A DNA stretch of 64,000 bases. It comes from Podocnemis expansa. Taxonomy: Eukaryota > Chordata > Testudines > Podocnemididae. Both the position numbers and the translations under genes were made by a program. Positions within the stretch are counted from its first letter, which is position 1, and every line of letters starts with the position of its first letter. Below the pieces are notes generated by a model, which did not search any database, was not told the DNA's origin, and was given only the letters and a program-made list of their open reading frames with translations. The DNA lies in assembly GCA_007922195.1 (NCBI GenBank), contig ML681971.1, forward strand, positions 2,307,259-2,371,258, given 5' to 3'. Positions 1 through 10,086 of the stretch are shown in pieces.

Positions 1-300
1 TTAAGTGAAGGCTTTTACTGTTGCATCAGATCCAAGCTCAGCCCTATCTGAGTGTACAAGAAAGCCAGAGAAAAGGCAGGTAGCCTGCCAGTGATCAATG
101 AGTGGGAAAAGCCAGCAAAGAAAAGGTAAGAGATTGTCCAGCTCATCCTGGGAACAGCACTATTGTTTGTGACAGGGCACCCAGAGTGGCTGACCAAGGG
201 CTGTCATTTTCAACAGGGATGGAGTTTATAAGAGTCCCAGCTGAGGCTTGCTCCTGCCTTAGTGGGGAGGCAGAGAGTGGCCATCACCATTGATGGTTGG
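1..300. other. Unassigned sequence, left edge
   Basis: No gene, splice-bounded exon or recognisable mobile element is visible here. The last ~45 bases weakly resemble the 43-bp tandem unit that begins at 301, so the minisatellite may extend slightly into this stretch. Confidence 0.4.
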
Positions 301-490
301 ATCTGGCCCCAGCTGAGCTTGTGAAGCCTCCATCAGGAATGGGATCTGGCCCTGGCCAAGGTCATGGAGCCACCGCTGGCTGTGGGATCTGGCCCAGGCC
401 GAGGTCACGGAGCTGCCACTGGCAGCGGGATCCAGTCCTGGTCAGGGACCTGGGGCCACCACTGGCCATGGGATCCGGCCCCAGCCCTGG
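301..490. repeat. 43-bp minisatellite, four units plus a partial one
   Basis: Units start at 301, 344, 387, 430 and 473, an exact 43-base period. Each unit begins ATCTGGCCC or ATCCGGCCC and ends GGCTGTGGG, GGCAGCGGG or GGCCATGGG. The units differ from each other at many positions, so the array is old. The period is not a multiple of three, and the open frames that cross it are therefore unlikely to be real proteins. Confidence 0.85.
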
Positions 491-1865
491 AGGCAGGAGC
501 CAGATTGGTGGGGCTGGATATTTGGAGCTGCCTTCCTTTAGGCCAGCTCAAAATTCTGCACATGCTGACTGGCACTTGACACAGCCTTGTCAGCACCAGC
601 AAGCAAAGCAGGAACATGGAGTGAAGTCACATCTCTGTACCTGTAAGATGGAGCCTGGCACAGCTACAGCAGGAGCCCAGAGCGCTGCAGGGGGTATGAT
701 AATACAGCTCCCTCTGCAGCCCTGACCCACGGCCCCGCCAGCCATTTTAGCTCCAAGGCTGTTCAAGCCCAGAGCCAGGGATGAGATAGGCTATGAATGG
801 ACTCAGACTAGGACTAAAAAAAAGTGGCCTAAAGCTCAGGAGCCAAGAAGCAAGGCCAGTCTCCATCACCTGGAGCAGGTTGACTGAAGAGGAGGGGTAA
901 GGAAACTGACAAGAAGGCTGTGTGGGGCTGGCAGCTGGCCCAGTGGCCACCTGAGAATGGCCTGAGAGGGATGTCCCTTGAAGAGCATGTGGGCTCAGCC
1001 ACCCTGCTGGCAGGTTCATTGAAGGTTCCTTCAGGTGGAGTGGCCTGCAGGGACCAAAAAGTAGTTCTAGGGACAGGCCCTGAGCTGGTGACCCACAGAT
1101 ACCTTCTGACCCCATCCTCTGTGGTCCAGGGACTGCCTCCTGTCCCTTCTCAAAGCTATGGAGAGAGGAGGCTGACAGTCATTTTCTCTGCTGGGAGGAG
1201 TATCAACTACAGATATTCTTCTGCCAGCTGGACACAGAAATCTCCAGAAACATGCATTCCACAACAGCTGTCCTACACAATGCCTGTGGCCTGGAAGCTT
1301 GCCCCTCTGCTGTGCTGGGGGTGGAGAAAGCCCCCTCACTCCCCTCCCCGCTGTCTGTCCAACAGATTAAACAAGATGCAAGTTTTAATGAGGCTGGACA
1401 GGCCCATAATGCAGAGCAGAGGGATAATGGGGGCAAGGAGGAAACGAAGGATCAATACCCACAATCCAATTCATTAGGCAGCTTTTAAAGAGACACAAAC
1501 AACCTGCCAATAGCACTGTAGTCATCTGAAGCCCATTAACGCTTAACGGATGGTCATCTGGCTGGGTTTGACAAGCAGAAATTGGATTTTCAGAGCCCTG
1601 CGCGAGTCTTCCCATTTACAAGGCAAAGTTACCTAGCAATCCAGAGGCTGGAATGAGTGAAGGTCCAGCAGTAGCAATGGCTTGATGGTCAGCATATATA
1701 GCAGGGCCTGCACATATCCAAGGTCCTGCTTGCCCTCCAGTGCTGCTGCTGAAGGAAGACGAGGCCATGAAATTGATGGTTGGCACCCTGCAAAAGTGTT
1801 GGGCCTTAAGAAATTGCCTCCTTGGTGTGAGACCCCACCCCTTTTCCCCCAGCCACACTGCCTGC
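491..1865. other. Gene-free stretch
   Basis: No exon, domain or clear repeat boundary is recognised. A segment at about 1440-1590 is lower in repeats and rich in TAAT/ATTA-like words, unlike its GC-rich surroundings. It could be a conserved non-coding element, but that cannot be shown from one sequence. Confidence 0.35.
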
Positions 1866-1963
1866 ATCTGACAAAGTGGGCCACAGCCTAGGGAAGTTTA
1901 TGCCCAAAGAAATTTTAGTCCTTAAGGTGCCACAGGATTCTTGTTGTTTTACCCAGGATCTAG
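1866..1963 (+). mobile_element. Penelope-like retroelement 3' fragment
   Basis: The stretch reads CATCTGACAAAGTGGG, then a GGAAGTTTATGCCC block, then CCTTAAGGTGCCACAGGATT. This matches, block by block, the fragments at 6281-6404, 19984-20096, 31618-32291 and 56770-56872. The Penelope-like assignment comes from the copy at 32 kb, whose coding end can be read. This fragment is strongly diverged and lacks the terminal GACTAACACGGCTAC block. Confidence 0.55.
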
Positions 1964-2681
1964 GGGGCAGGTGGAGGGAGCCGCTGGGCTGGCGATCCAT
2001 CACGCAGTGGCAATTCTCAGCCAGCCAGATCTACCAGATTCCTGGTTGTTTGCATCTCCAGGCGGTGGGTTGGGTGTGGCCAGGTCATGCTGCATAGTTT
2101 ATATGCAGCACATGGGGCCAGAGACTGGTGGGGTAGCCCAGGCCAGGAATTCTTTCTGAGCTCTTGTGTGAGCAGCCATCCTTACATGACTGTGTATCCC
2201 GCCTGCTCATTGTGCTCTGAACTGTGCCATCCCCCCATCTCCTTTGCTGCCAGGAGGCCCTGCTCTACAGCGGTAAGGCTGCTGCCTTGCAAAGGTATGC
2301 GCCATGTCAAACCAAGGGTAAACTTGCCAGGAGACCTGAGGGGTGGGAAGGGAGGGGAGCTTGGGGGATTCCAGCATAGCCATAGCTGAGTCAAACCAAA
2401 CCCCTGAGTGCATTCCACGGGGAAAACCACCGTGAATGAAGGACTCAGGCCGGTGCACCCCTCCTGGCTTGAACTCACAGATTGCCTGGGGACTTGCAAC
2501 ATCGCTTCTATCTTCAGTACCACCCTGATTTTATTTATAGGGGGTCTGCCACCACAGCACCAGAACCCATTGTTCTATCAGAACTCCCCATTATCTCCCT
2601 TTATCCAGCACACAGTGCTGGTGCTCACTCCCAGCGGCAGTGTTCTGAGTTGCTGTTTTCACCAGGATATTTATTTCAAAC
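1964..2681. other. Gene-free stretch
   Basis: No gene recognised. The right end abuts the last readable codons of the minus-strand gypsy-type polyprotein near 2682, so part of this stretch may be the 3' untranslated or LTR part of that element. I could not define LTR borders. Confidence 0.3.
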
Positions 2682-3730
2682 CTGCAAGGTCTCAGCAGGC
2701 TCCTGTGTACAGTCAGAGTCATGTGCTTGTTAGCTTCCATTCGGATTACTTACACAGGTATATTTGCATAGGGATTGTCAGCCTCAATATATGGCTTGGG
2801 CGTCCATCTGCCACCTAACTTGCCACCCCTCATGCATTCAACACGACTTTTTCTCCAATTATCACTGGCTGTCTTATCGTAGCACACTTTTGGTTCGGCC
2901 TTAGCTTTCCCCATTTTCTGATGCACTTGGGGTCTTGCCATGTTCATTCATTTAGTATCTTCATATACTGAATCAAGCATATTAGGGATGTTTTACTCCA
3001 TCATAACCTATCAAGCTACATCCGTTGGCAACGTTCCATGTCTACTGAGCATTAGGTAGTATGGAGTGTAACCTGTGGAGCAATGCACTGAATTATTATA
3101 GACATAAATTAACTCAGGTAGTAACCTAGGACAGCCAGTTCCCTGTTCCTGTTGCAAATTATGAACCATTCTGATTATAGTCTGATTAATTTTTTCACAC
3201 AATCCATTTGTCTGTGAGTGATATACCATTGCTCTCATTTTATGACTGCCATAAAATGTACAAAGTTCTTTAAACAACTGGGACTCAGAAGCAGTTCTCT
3301 AATCTGTCAGTGCTTTCACGAGGTACACACAAGGCCTTCCAAAATACATCCAGAAGGCCTGGCCCATAGCCTGTATGGACAAAGCCTTCAGAGGAACTGG
3401 CATCACAAAGGTTGGATAATGATCCGTCACAACAAGTGTGTATTTCCAACCCAGTGACTGTCAAGTTGTAAACAATCTGGTGCCACAATTCCATTGGACT
3501 GTTGCTATCAACTGTATGCAAGGGGCTCTATAAGTACTGGAAGTTTTATTTTTCAGGTTGAAAATTTTGCATTACTGATATCACGGCACAATGGTGTCAC
3601 TTCCTCCCAGTTCCACAGAACCTCATCTTAAACTGAATTTTGTCATCTGATAGTCAACTGTCCAGATGCACTGTGCTAGGTTTCTGACACCATCTTTACT
3701 CACTGTCCGGGCAAGACAATCTGTACTGTC
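2682..3730 (-). pseudogene. Ty3/gypsy-type integrase remnant
   Basis: Reading the minus strand, a VVTDHYPTF block at about 3430 holds the first catalytic Asp of an rve-type integrase core. It is followed by an internal stop near 3290, then a clean 88-codon stretch (3277-3011) with the YH.Q.NG..E.IN pattern that carries the catalytic Glu. The C-terminal segment (2947-2690) has the RGGKLGGRW and TLTVHRSLLR words typical of the end of vertebrate gypsy-like integrases. An in-frame stop at about 2750 interrupts that end. It is a dead copy. Confidence 0.7.
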
Positions 3731-4089
3731 TCCTCATTAGATTTAGAATCGATAACATTCCTTACTAATCTCCCATTGTCTTCCTTGAGATATTTTTGTT
3801 GCCTTCACAGTTTCACTACTTCAGCTGGTAATATTTTCCAGCAATCAACCATAAGAACTTGATCTTCTCTCAGATGCCTTCCTAATTCCTGAGTTACCAA
3901 ATTTGGAGATGGAATCTCCTTCTATAAATCTTGTTGTACATCCAGTTCTAGCTTTTCTGCATGGCACTCTGCTTTCCATTTTACCTGTGCAGCTTTAGAA
4001 ATGTTCTTATCTCCAGTGCTTCATAAGATTCATGTAATCGCAAAGCAAATTAAAAAAAAGTCTTTAATAAATCAATTATATTAACAGAG

Positions 4090-4920
4090 AAACCCTCAGC
4101 ACTTCTGTATGTTTTGTACCAAAGTAGATACTGGCCACTCTTCCATAACCCTCAATAACTTTGAATCAGCAGACTCCTCTGCTTCAAACTTGGTATGTCC
4201 CAAATAGTTCACCTTTTCTTTTAGGGAATGACATTTGAAGGGTTTTATTTTAAATCAATACTGTCTGAGTCTATCAAATACCACAACCAATTGCAAATGT
4301 TCCTCAAAGGATTCTGAATATGCCATGATGTCATCTAGATACTTTAAAATGTTATTAAAGTTCTCAAGGGCCTAGACAATACTCCACCAATCTTTGAAAA
4401 GTCCCCAGACCATTACATAACCCAAACAGCATTCTTGTAAATTCACAATGTCCCACAGATGTTATGAAGGCTGTTTTTTGTTGATCTTCTGGCACAACTG
4501 GAATTTCTCAGTACCCACTTGCTAAATCATTAACAGAGAAGAAATTTGCTCACTTTAATACTCTTCAGGAACGTTCAATTCTAGGTAAGAGATACATATC
4601 CTTATGGGTGACCTGCATCATTTTTTGGTAACTAACATGAAAGTGCAGTTTAGCATCTTTTTTTTTCTTTTTTCCTGGCACAATGGGCATAGATGATAGA
4701 CCATGACTTTTATTTACATTGGCTTCCAACATCTCTTTTTGCATTTTCTTCACTGACTGACACAAAGCTGGAGCAACTAAATGAAATCATTCCCTAATTG
4801 GACACAGTGGCTTGTGCGTATGGTGCATTGTATCTGGGCAGCTCATTCAAAATCCAAAGGATGTTGGGAGAATGATTTTTCATGTTTCTCAGTCAACTGG
4901 ACTACTCTTTTGACCTGTTC
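4090..4920 (-). pseudogene. Ty3/gypsy-type reverse transcriptase remnant
   Basis: The minus strand contains a block with PIV.GKKK, a VSYQK motif and HKDMYLLPRIE (4765-4565), which is the N-terminal finger/palm start of gypsy-type RT. Farther along, a YLDDIMAYS block (4341-4318 region) carries the catalytic Asp pair, followed by S.EEHL.LV. The pieces lie in different frames and contain several stops. A poly-A-rich KKKKK run in the first block reflects expansion of a T tract at 4659-4672. RNase H could not be delimited with confidence downstream. Confidence 0.7.
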
Positions 4921-5052
4921 TACCAGTGCAGAAGGCATTCCCAAATCTATTCTTTTTTGTCCAGGCCTATGGATCTATCCCACCATCCCAGATCACTGTC
5001 TGCCAATGTCCATCTTCCCCAATCTGTTCCCCAGGCACAAGGATGTCCTAGT

Positions 5053-5740
5053 CTATGCACAGCAGACACTGATGACCTGATTTCTATCCCATGTCATAGG
5101 TCTGGCCCCATAATTTGGAACCCTAACAGATACTAATCCTTTTTCCATTGTGAGAACACTTTTTGCCACCAGTGTGGGATCTCCTTCTTTAGCCCAATAA
5201 GGTTGAAATAAAGCAATATAAACCTGGCCCTGTAGACTAATTTTTGTTTCACAAATTGGAATGCTTTCTGTATTTGGGTACAACCTGAAGGGTTGCAGAT
5301 CTTTTCTTTTCACTTTCTGTACTTTCTCCATATTGATCGGCAAACAACTTTGGTAACTTCTTATACATATAATGGTATTCTGCCAAACTTTCTCATTTTG
5401 ATTGAACATCTGGGGCCACTGATTCTTTAATTCTTTTGCAAAAACTCCACATAACAATGTTGCAACAGATTCATACCAGTAATTACTGGGGGGTAAACAA
5501 CCACTGTTGACATCATTAACAAAAATGACCTAAGCTGGATATTTAGCAGCTCCCATTTGAATTTTAGCTTCCATATAGCCAACACATGGGGAGTCAAACC
5601 AACTCTGGCTACCACACACCCTGTTCTTGGTAGTCAGCAACCAAGCATGAGTCCAGTGTTTTGTAAGCAATGTAAGGTGGTGATTTGAGACATGACGTTT
5701 ATACCATTCATCTTAACTAACAATGGGGCACCTCACTACA
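5053..5740 (-). pseudogene. Ty3/gypsy-type protease and linker remnant
   Basis: A retropepsin-like end (PPVITGMNLLQHC, about 5500-5450) precedes a 134-codon open stretch (5457-5053) with a GLVSVRVPN block resembling the protease-RT linker of vertebrate gypsy elements. Upstream, at about 5680, the expected protease DTG reads NTG. If the alignment is right, the catalytic Asp codon has been lost. The family match is judged by eye and is less certain than RT and integrase. Confidence 0.55.
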
Positions 5741-5829
5741 GTAACCTTTCCTTTTATGTCATTCAGATCTCTTCTCTGTCTCCCCAACATCCAGCTGCTG
5801 ATCCAGAAGACACTATTCTCAGACATACA

Positions 5830-6114
5830 CAGGGACGTCACTGGCGCTGGGCACTCCAGGGCACATGCCCCGAACCTCAGCACCAGAGCCCCGGATCTCC
5901 AGACCAATTGGCCTGGAGATCCGGGGCCCAGCCACCAGCAGCCGTGGCGGCCCCGTCCCCAGCCAGGGATGCGGGCCCTGGCCGCCTACAGCAGCGCGTC
6001 TGGCCCTGTCCCCGGCCAGGGGGCAGGGCCTGCAGGCTGGGGGTGGGGCCTGCGGGCCAGGGGTGGGGCCTGGGCCCATGCCCCGGGTCCCTCCCCCAGC
6101 CAGCGACGCCCCTG
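5830..6114. mobile_element. GC-rich non-autonomous hAT element, 285 bp
   Basis: Terminal inverted repeats CAGGGACGTCACTGGC (left) and its counterpart ending GCCAGCGACGCCCCTG (right) bound a very GC-rich interior. The 8-bp word GACATACA flanks it on both sides (5822-5829 and 6115-6122) as a perfect target-site duplication. CAG-type ends with an 8-bp duplication are the hallmark of hAT transposons. The ends are related to those of the element at 12813-13369. It has no transposase, so it was mobilised in trans. Open frames inside it are by-products of GC richness. Confidence 0.85.
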
Positions 6115-6280
6115 GACATACACCTCCTTTATGTACGTCCAACCACCCCGCCTCTTCTGCAAATCAGGTTGCCATCATGATCGACCTCATCAATTGTCTC
6201 TCTTCCCCATTTCTGACCCTCTGTGGCCCAGAACTCCAGTTTCAATTAATCCAGGTTCATATGTCGAATTTCTCTCCTTA

Positions 6281-6404
6281 TGCATCTGACAAAGTGGGTT
6301 GTAGCCCACGAAAGCTTATGTCTGAAGAAATCTGTTAGCCTTTAAGGTGCCACAGGACTCTTGTTTTTGCTATACACAGACTAACACGGCTACTCCTCTG
6401 GAAA
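6281..6404 (+). mobile_element. Penelope-like retroelement 3' fragment, 5'-truncated
   Basis: This is the best-preserved terminal fragment in the window. It runs from GCATCTGACAAAGTGGG through CACGAAAGCTTATG, CTTTAAGGTGCCACAGGACTC and GACTAACACGGCTACTCCTC to GGAAA. It interrupts the decayed gypsy-type Gag on the other strand. The family name rests on the coding end seen with the same tail at 32.2 kb. Confidence 0.65.
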
Positions 6405-6738
6405 TTTTCTCCTGCTGTTGCTGAGTATTCTTCAAATTCACTATCTCCCTGTTAAATCTCTCCTGAAAAGCATCTTCCATTTCCGAATTACCTTCCTCTT
6501 GAAATCCCACTGTGTATTCCCTCAGTCTGTCTGCAGGACTCTGGTCTTTGGAGAAGTCACTTTTTCTCAGTTCTGACAAGCTGTGACTGTCAAACATACA
6601 GCCCAGCCTTCTAAATATCTGCTCTTCAGCCCTGCCATTTTCTAGCCATGACCACATTTCCCTTCTAGATGCACCCTCTAATTGCCCCAACAGAACCTCT
6701 ATTTTCCATCGTGCCAGCAGCTCATGCAATCTAAACAT
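6405..6738 (-). pseudogene. Ty3/gypsy-type Gag remnant
   Basis: About 110 codons are open on the minus strand. They include LLGQLEGASRREMWSW, a QIFRRLGCMFD block and ADRLREYTVGFQEE, which resemble the capsid-like part of vertebrate gypsy Gag (and of the related domesticated PNMA/RTL-type genes). Its downstream end is cut by the Penelope-like fragment at 6404. It lies upstream of the protease-RT-integrase pieces on the same strand, which supports a Gag assignment. The copy does not look domesticated, because the rest of its polyprotein is broken and no host exon structure surrounds it. Confidence 0.55.
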
Positions 6739-7716
6739 TCACTCAAGCATTGAGTTACATTCCCCAAATGAAACAGCATGACTTGCATAGTCTTCTCCAG
6801 AAAATATAGGCAATCAGAGCACTCCAGAGAAATACAGGGGTCTGGATGTCTCTAGGAGGGGCAGCTGGACCTCACCTGTCAAACCCCTCCTCTGCATTAT
6901 TTGCTGACTAACTCATGTTATTCTGCAATAGTTACCTCCTGCTTTTGACTCCTTCAGTCCTGTTTGTGATGCCTATTGTCGTGAGCCAGGCCCCAGCGAG
7001 GCTACAGCTACTATGAGGAGAGGGGCAGGAAAACAAACATGATCGAGGCAACCTTCCACTGAAAATTTGTAAAGGAGCACCTCAGAAATCTGACAGGAAG
7101 AATGATATTACAATAGAATATAAAGTGACACCAAAGGTCACTTAGCAAAATAATCCCTATATATTATCATCACAGAAAAAGAGGGTTTTCAACCCCACGC
7201 TGTGTTGCCTGGGAGGGAATTTGCTCCTTCTCTGCCTGGCTGCAAACTCCACTTCACCCTGTTCTCCCATCCTCACACCTCTCTTCAGCTTGCAATGCCC
7301 CTTGGCTCAGATGCTGCAATGGCTGTGCCACTTTCCAGCAGGTCCACATGTGGCCAACAGCTCTTCACTCAGAGAGCCATGTTCAATCCTCAGCAGCCCA
7401 AACTGCATCCCTCTGTCAGCATCTGGCTGGCTTCATGAGTCAGAGCTCTGTGCCCCTCAAGGCTGGGCTCTTGTGTACTGCCCTTCCCAGCCCAGCTTCC
7501 TTAGCAAATCCCCTTTTTACCCAGCATCACCTCTTTGCACCTTCTTCTTCTCTAACTCATACCATTGCTCCTTTGGCGAGTCCCAAGCCCCTCCCCAGCT
7601 CCTGCTGCTTCTCCGTGACTCTCTCCCCCTCACCAGCATCCTGTGCTGCTGCCTCCCTGCTGCAGCTGCCCCCAGCACTAACATGCTGGCTGCAGACCAA
7701 GACTTGCCTGAAGCCA
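6739..7716. other. Gene-free stretch left of DIRS copy 1
   Basis: No exon or mobile-element end was recognised. Several overlapping Pro/Ser/Leu-rich frames cross 7200-7780 on both strands, but none shows a domain or a splice context, and they run straight into the DIRS terminal repeat. Confidence 0.35.
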
Positions 7717-7890
7717 CCAGTTCTCCTTTGAGAGCTGCTCACATCATTCAGTTACAGGTGTCTACATGCCGCAGTGCACGGTAGCTCGGAAAGTCTTCAG
7801 CCTTAGCCTCTCAGGTCAGGGCATGCAGCCAACACCCACTCTGTGCAGCAACCGCAGCTATATAGGTGACCATGACCCTGACCCTCCCAG
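7717..7890 (+). repeat. DIRS copy 1 left inverted terminal repeat
   Basis: The sequence from TTCAGTTACAGGTGTC through CTATATAGGTGACCATGACC to CCTCCCAGT is the reverse complement, with mismatches, of 13736-13893. The outermost part (about 7719-7761, TTCTCCTTTGAGAGCTGCTC) is complementary to the first half of the internal region at 13592-13634. Confidence 0.85.
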
Positions 7891-7977
7891 TTCCTTTTTC
7901 TGCCCTCAGCGACAGTTTTGGATCAGCCAAGAAACTTGCAGAAGCAAATGCCTGTCTTCTGCCGTGCGAAATTTAAG

Positions 7978-8184
7978 ATGCCTGGTTTTAAATCATGCTT
8001 GGGATGCTGCAAAACGTACCCACTCTACAATCCTCACGATAAATGTTTCGCATGCCTAGATGAGTTGCACTTTGCCATGAGCTGCCTTATCTGCCAGTCC
8101 TTCAAACAGAGGACTCGCAAAGATAGAGAGCTGTGTCTCCGCTCTCTTGCTGGAAGCAGTTCACACGCCTCTGATGCCGCCTGA
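7978..8184 (+). CDS. Candidate small Cys-rich ORF of DIRS copy 1, 68 codons
   Basis: An ATG at 7978 opens a 68-codon frame ending at TGA 8182-8184. It contains a C-x2-CC-x11-C-x2-C-x9-C-x2-C pattern (7996-8094) that looks zinc-binding. DIRS copy 2 has an ATG frame of exactly the same length, with the same Cys spacing and the same TGA position (17393-17599). The first ~47 residues are clearly alike in the two copies, and the tails after the RTR word differ. It may be the N-terminal zinc-finger part of Gag cut by a shared stop, or a separate short reading frame. Its function is unknown. Confidence 0.4.
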   Translation: MPGFKSCLGCCKTYPLYNPHDKCFACLDELHFAMSCLICQSFKQRTRKDRELCLRSLAGSSSHASDAA

Positions 8185-8211
8185 ACTGTGAGTGCTCTGC
8201 CAGCACCCTGA

Positions 8212-9862
8212 TTGGTCCAGGCACCAGAGCACCAGCACTGCCCTTTGGTGCCAAGTTCAAAGTCTCGGTCAACGCCCTTGTCAGTACTGCCATGGCACCT
8301 GACACCTTGGTCACCAAACCAACCCATCGATGACTCGAGAGCGGGATCGTCCCCAGTACCGTTAACACCATTGGCCCCCATGAAGGTGCCGGTGTGGTCC
8401 CGGGACCTGGCTCCGGTACTGTGGAAGAAACCCAAGTCAACGCCGACCGTGGTACCCGCAATCCAGTCAGCACAGGAATCAGTACCGCCTACCAGCCTGG
8501 TACCGCTCAGCCTGCTGCCAGCACCACAATCTGGCACTGAAGACTGCTCCGCAGCCTCCTCTGCATGCTTCTCCCAGGACCCGTCAGTACCGTGCTCCCA
8601 AGGTTTGAGAGCCCGATCATCCAGTTCGGCATCAGCTTCGCCCCTGGCATCTGTTCGCTCCTCTCCCTCACCCAAGACAGTATCAGGGGTCTGTGAATGT
8701 TTGGGGAAACAGCACTGCAAGCATTCCCCTTCGCCCAAACCACGGAACAAGAAGGGGTCGCCGGCAATGCCAGGACCAATGGAGCCTTTCCTCCCTGGTA
8801 CCGTAAAGACCCCACAACCTGGTCGGGGTCGCTCTCCTCCATGCCGTATTGAGGCCGGAGCATCTTTCAATGACTGGTCACATGAATGGCTGGACACGAC
8901 TGCCGACGATACCTCAACTTCTCGGCACTGTTCCGTCCAGTCTCCCTTACAGACCCTAGATTCTTTGGATTTCTCGGACGATGAGCCCAACACAGACTCC
9001 ACTTGTCATAGTAGATCACGGACTCACTCTTCCTCTTCACCAGATGAGCATACCTTCGAGAGACCAATTGACTGCAATGAGGACTCTTGCTCCCAGCAGG
9101 ATCTGCTCCGCCGCATGGCAGCAAACCTGAAGCTGGAGCTAGGGGTTGTCCAAGAGGAAACCAACCCCCTCTTTGACGTCAGACATAGGGCCCCACCCGC
9201 CAAGGTGTCTGTGCCCCTCCATGAGGGGGTGTACAGCATTGTTAAGGCCCATTGGCAAACCCCATCCTCGATTCCGTCTGTGTCAAGGGTGGCAGACTGG
9301 AAGTACCACATCCCCCAGGACAAATTCTCCTTCCTCTTCCAGCACCCCACCCCGAGGTCGCTGATTGTCGACACCGTAAACCAGAAAGAAAGACAGGGGC
9401 AACCGGGTTCCACCCCAAAAAATAATGACGCAAGGAAGCTCAACCTGTTGGCCAGGAAGGTCTATTCTACAGCAGCCCTACAGCTGCGCATATCTAACCA
9501 CTCAGCCCTCATGACAAGATATATCTTTAACCTCTGGAGTGCCATGCAAGGCTTTCGCAACATCATCCCCAAGAATTGCTTTAGGGACTTCGAGGTGGGG
9601 GAGATGGCATCCAGGGATGCTCTGATGGCTAGCTGGGATGCCGTAGACATGGCCGCTCGCACTATGGCATCAGCTGTGGTAATCGCTCAGCCTGGCTCCA
9701 AGGCTTGGGCCTGCCGCCATAGCTGCAACTTACCATTCAGGACCTAGCATTTGAAGGCCCTGACCTCTTTGCTAAGTCCACGGACATGAAACTCCATGGC
9801 ATGAAGGACTCGAGAGCCATGCTCTGGTCACTGGGGATGTACACCCGCAATCTAGCAGACAC
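8212..9862 (+). pseudogene. DIRS copy 1 Gag-like ORF
   Basis: A frame of 511 codons is open from 8212 to 9747, in the same frame as the Cys-rich ORF upstream. Two in-frame TGAs (8182-8184 and 8209-8211) separate the two. The second aligns with CGA in copy 2, so it looks like CpG decay. The first ~300 residues are Ser/Pro-rich. After that comes a conserved block with FLFQHPTPRSLIVD, LLARKVYSTAALQL and AARTMASAV, characteristic of vertebrate DIRS Gag. Homology continues in another frame past 9747 (FEGPDLFAKSTD...MKDSR), so the end is frameshifted. Confidence 0.7.
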
Positions 9863-10086
9863 TCTTTGAAACCCCATCAACTCCTACAGCAACAAGTTCA
9901 GCAGCTAAAACAACAGATTCAACTGCAGAGTCCATTCCCAAGGTCCCTCAACTTTCCCCAGCGCCATCTTGGGGACTTGGATAAGGACAAACCCCATTCA
10001 AGCAAGAATGAGAAGTCCCATGTCCCACAGTCTGGCAGGCATAGCCAGGCCTCCAAATGCTCATTGGGAAGGAGACAGCACTTTTG

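Larger units (their letters stand above)
2682..6738 (-). mobile_element. Decayed Ty3/gypsy-type LTR retrotransposon (gag to integrase)
   Basis: On the minus strand, blocks appear in the order Gag (6738-6405), protease (about 5740-5430), reverse transcriptase (about 4900-4100) and integrase (about 3700-2690). This Gag-PR-RT-IN order is that of Ty3/gypsy elements. The frame is broken many times by stops and frameshifts, so nothing is functional. Two later insertions interrupt it: a Penelope-like fragment (6281-6404) and a hAT element (5830-6114). LTRs were not identified, so the outer limits are those of readable coding sequence only. Confidence 0.75.

Noticed and set aside
43..260. Short open frames at the left edge
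   Set aside because: Short, without start context, domain or conservation evidence.
297..725. 142-codon open frame across the 43-bp tandem array
   Set aside because: The repeat period is not a multiple of three, so the units are read in different frames, and there is no domain or splice support.
5692..6338. Several 80-190 codon Pro/Gly/Ala-rich frames on both strands
   Set aside because: They fall inside the GC-rich hAT element with a clear 8-bp duplication; few stops are expected in such DNA.
8034..9002. 322-codon open frame on the minus strand
   Set aside because: It lies antisense to the Ser/Pro-rich DIRS Gag frame, which has homologous words in copy 2. It is a shadow of low-complexity coding sequence.
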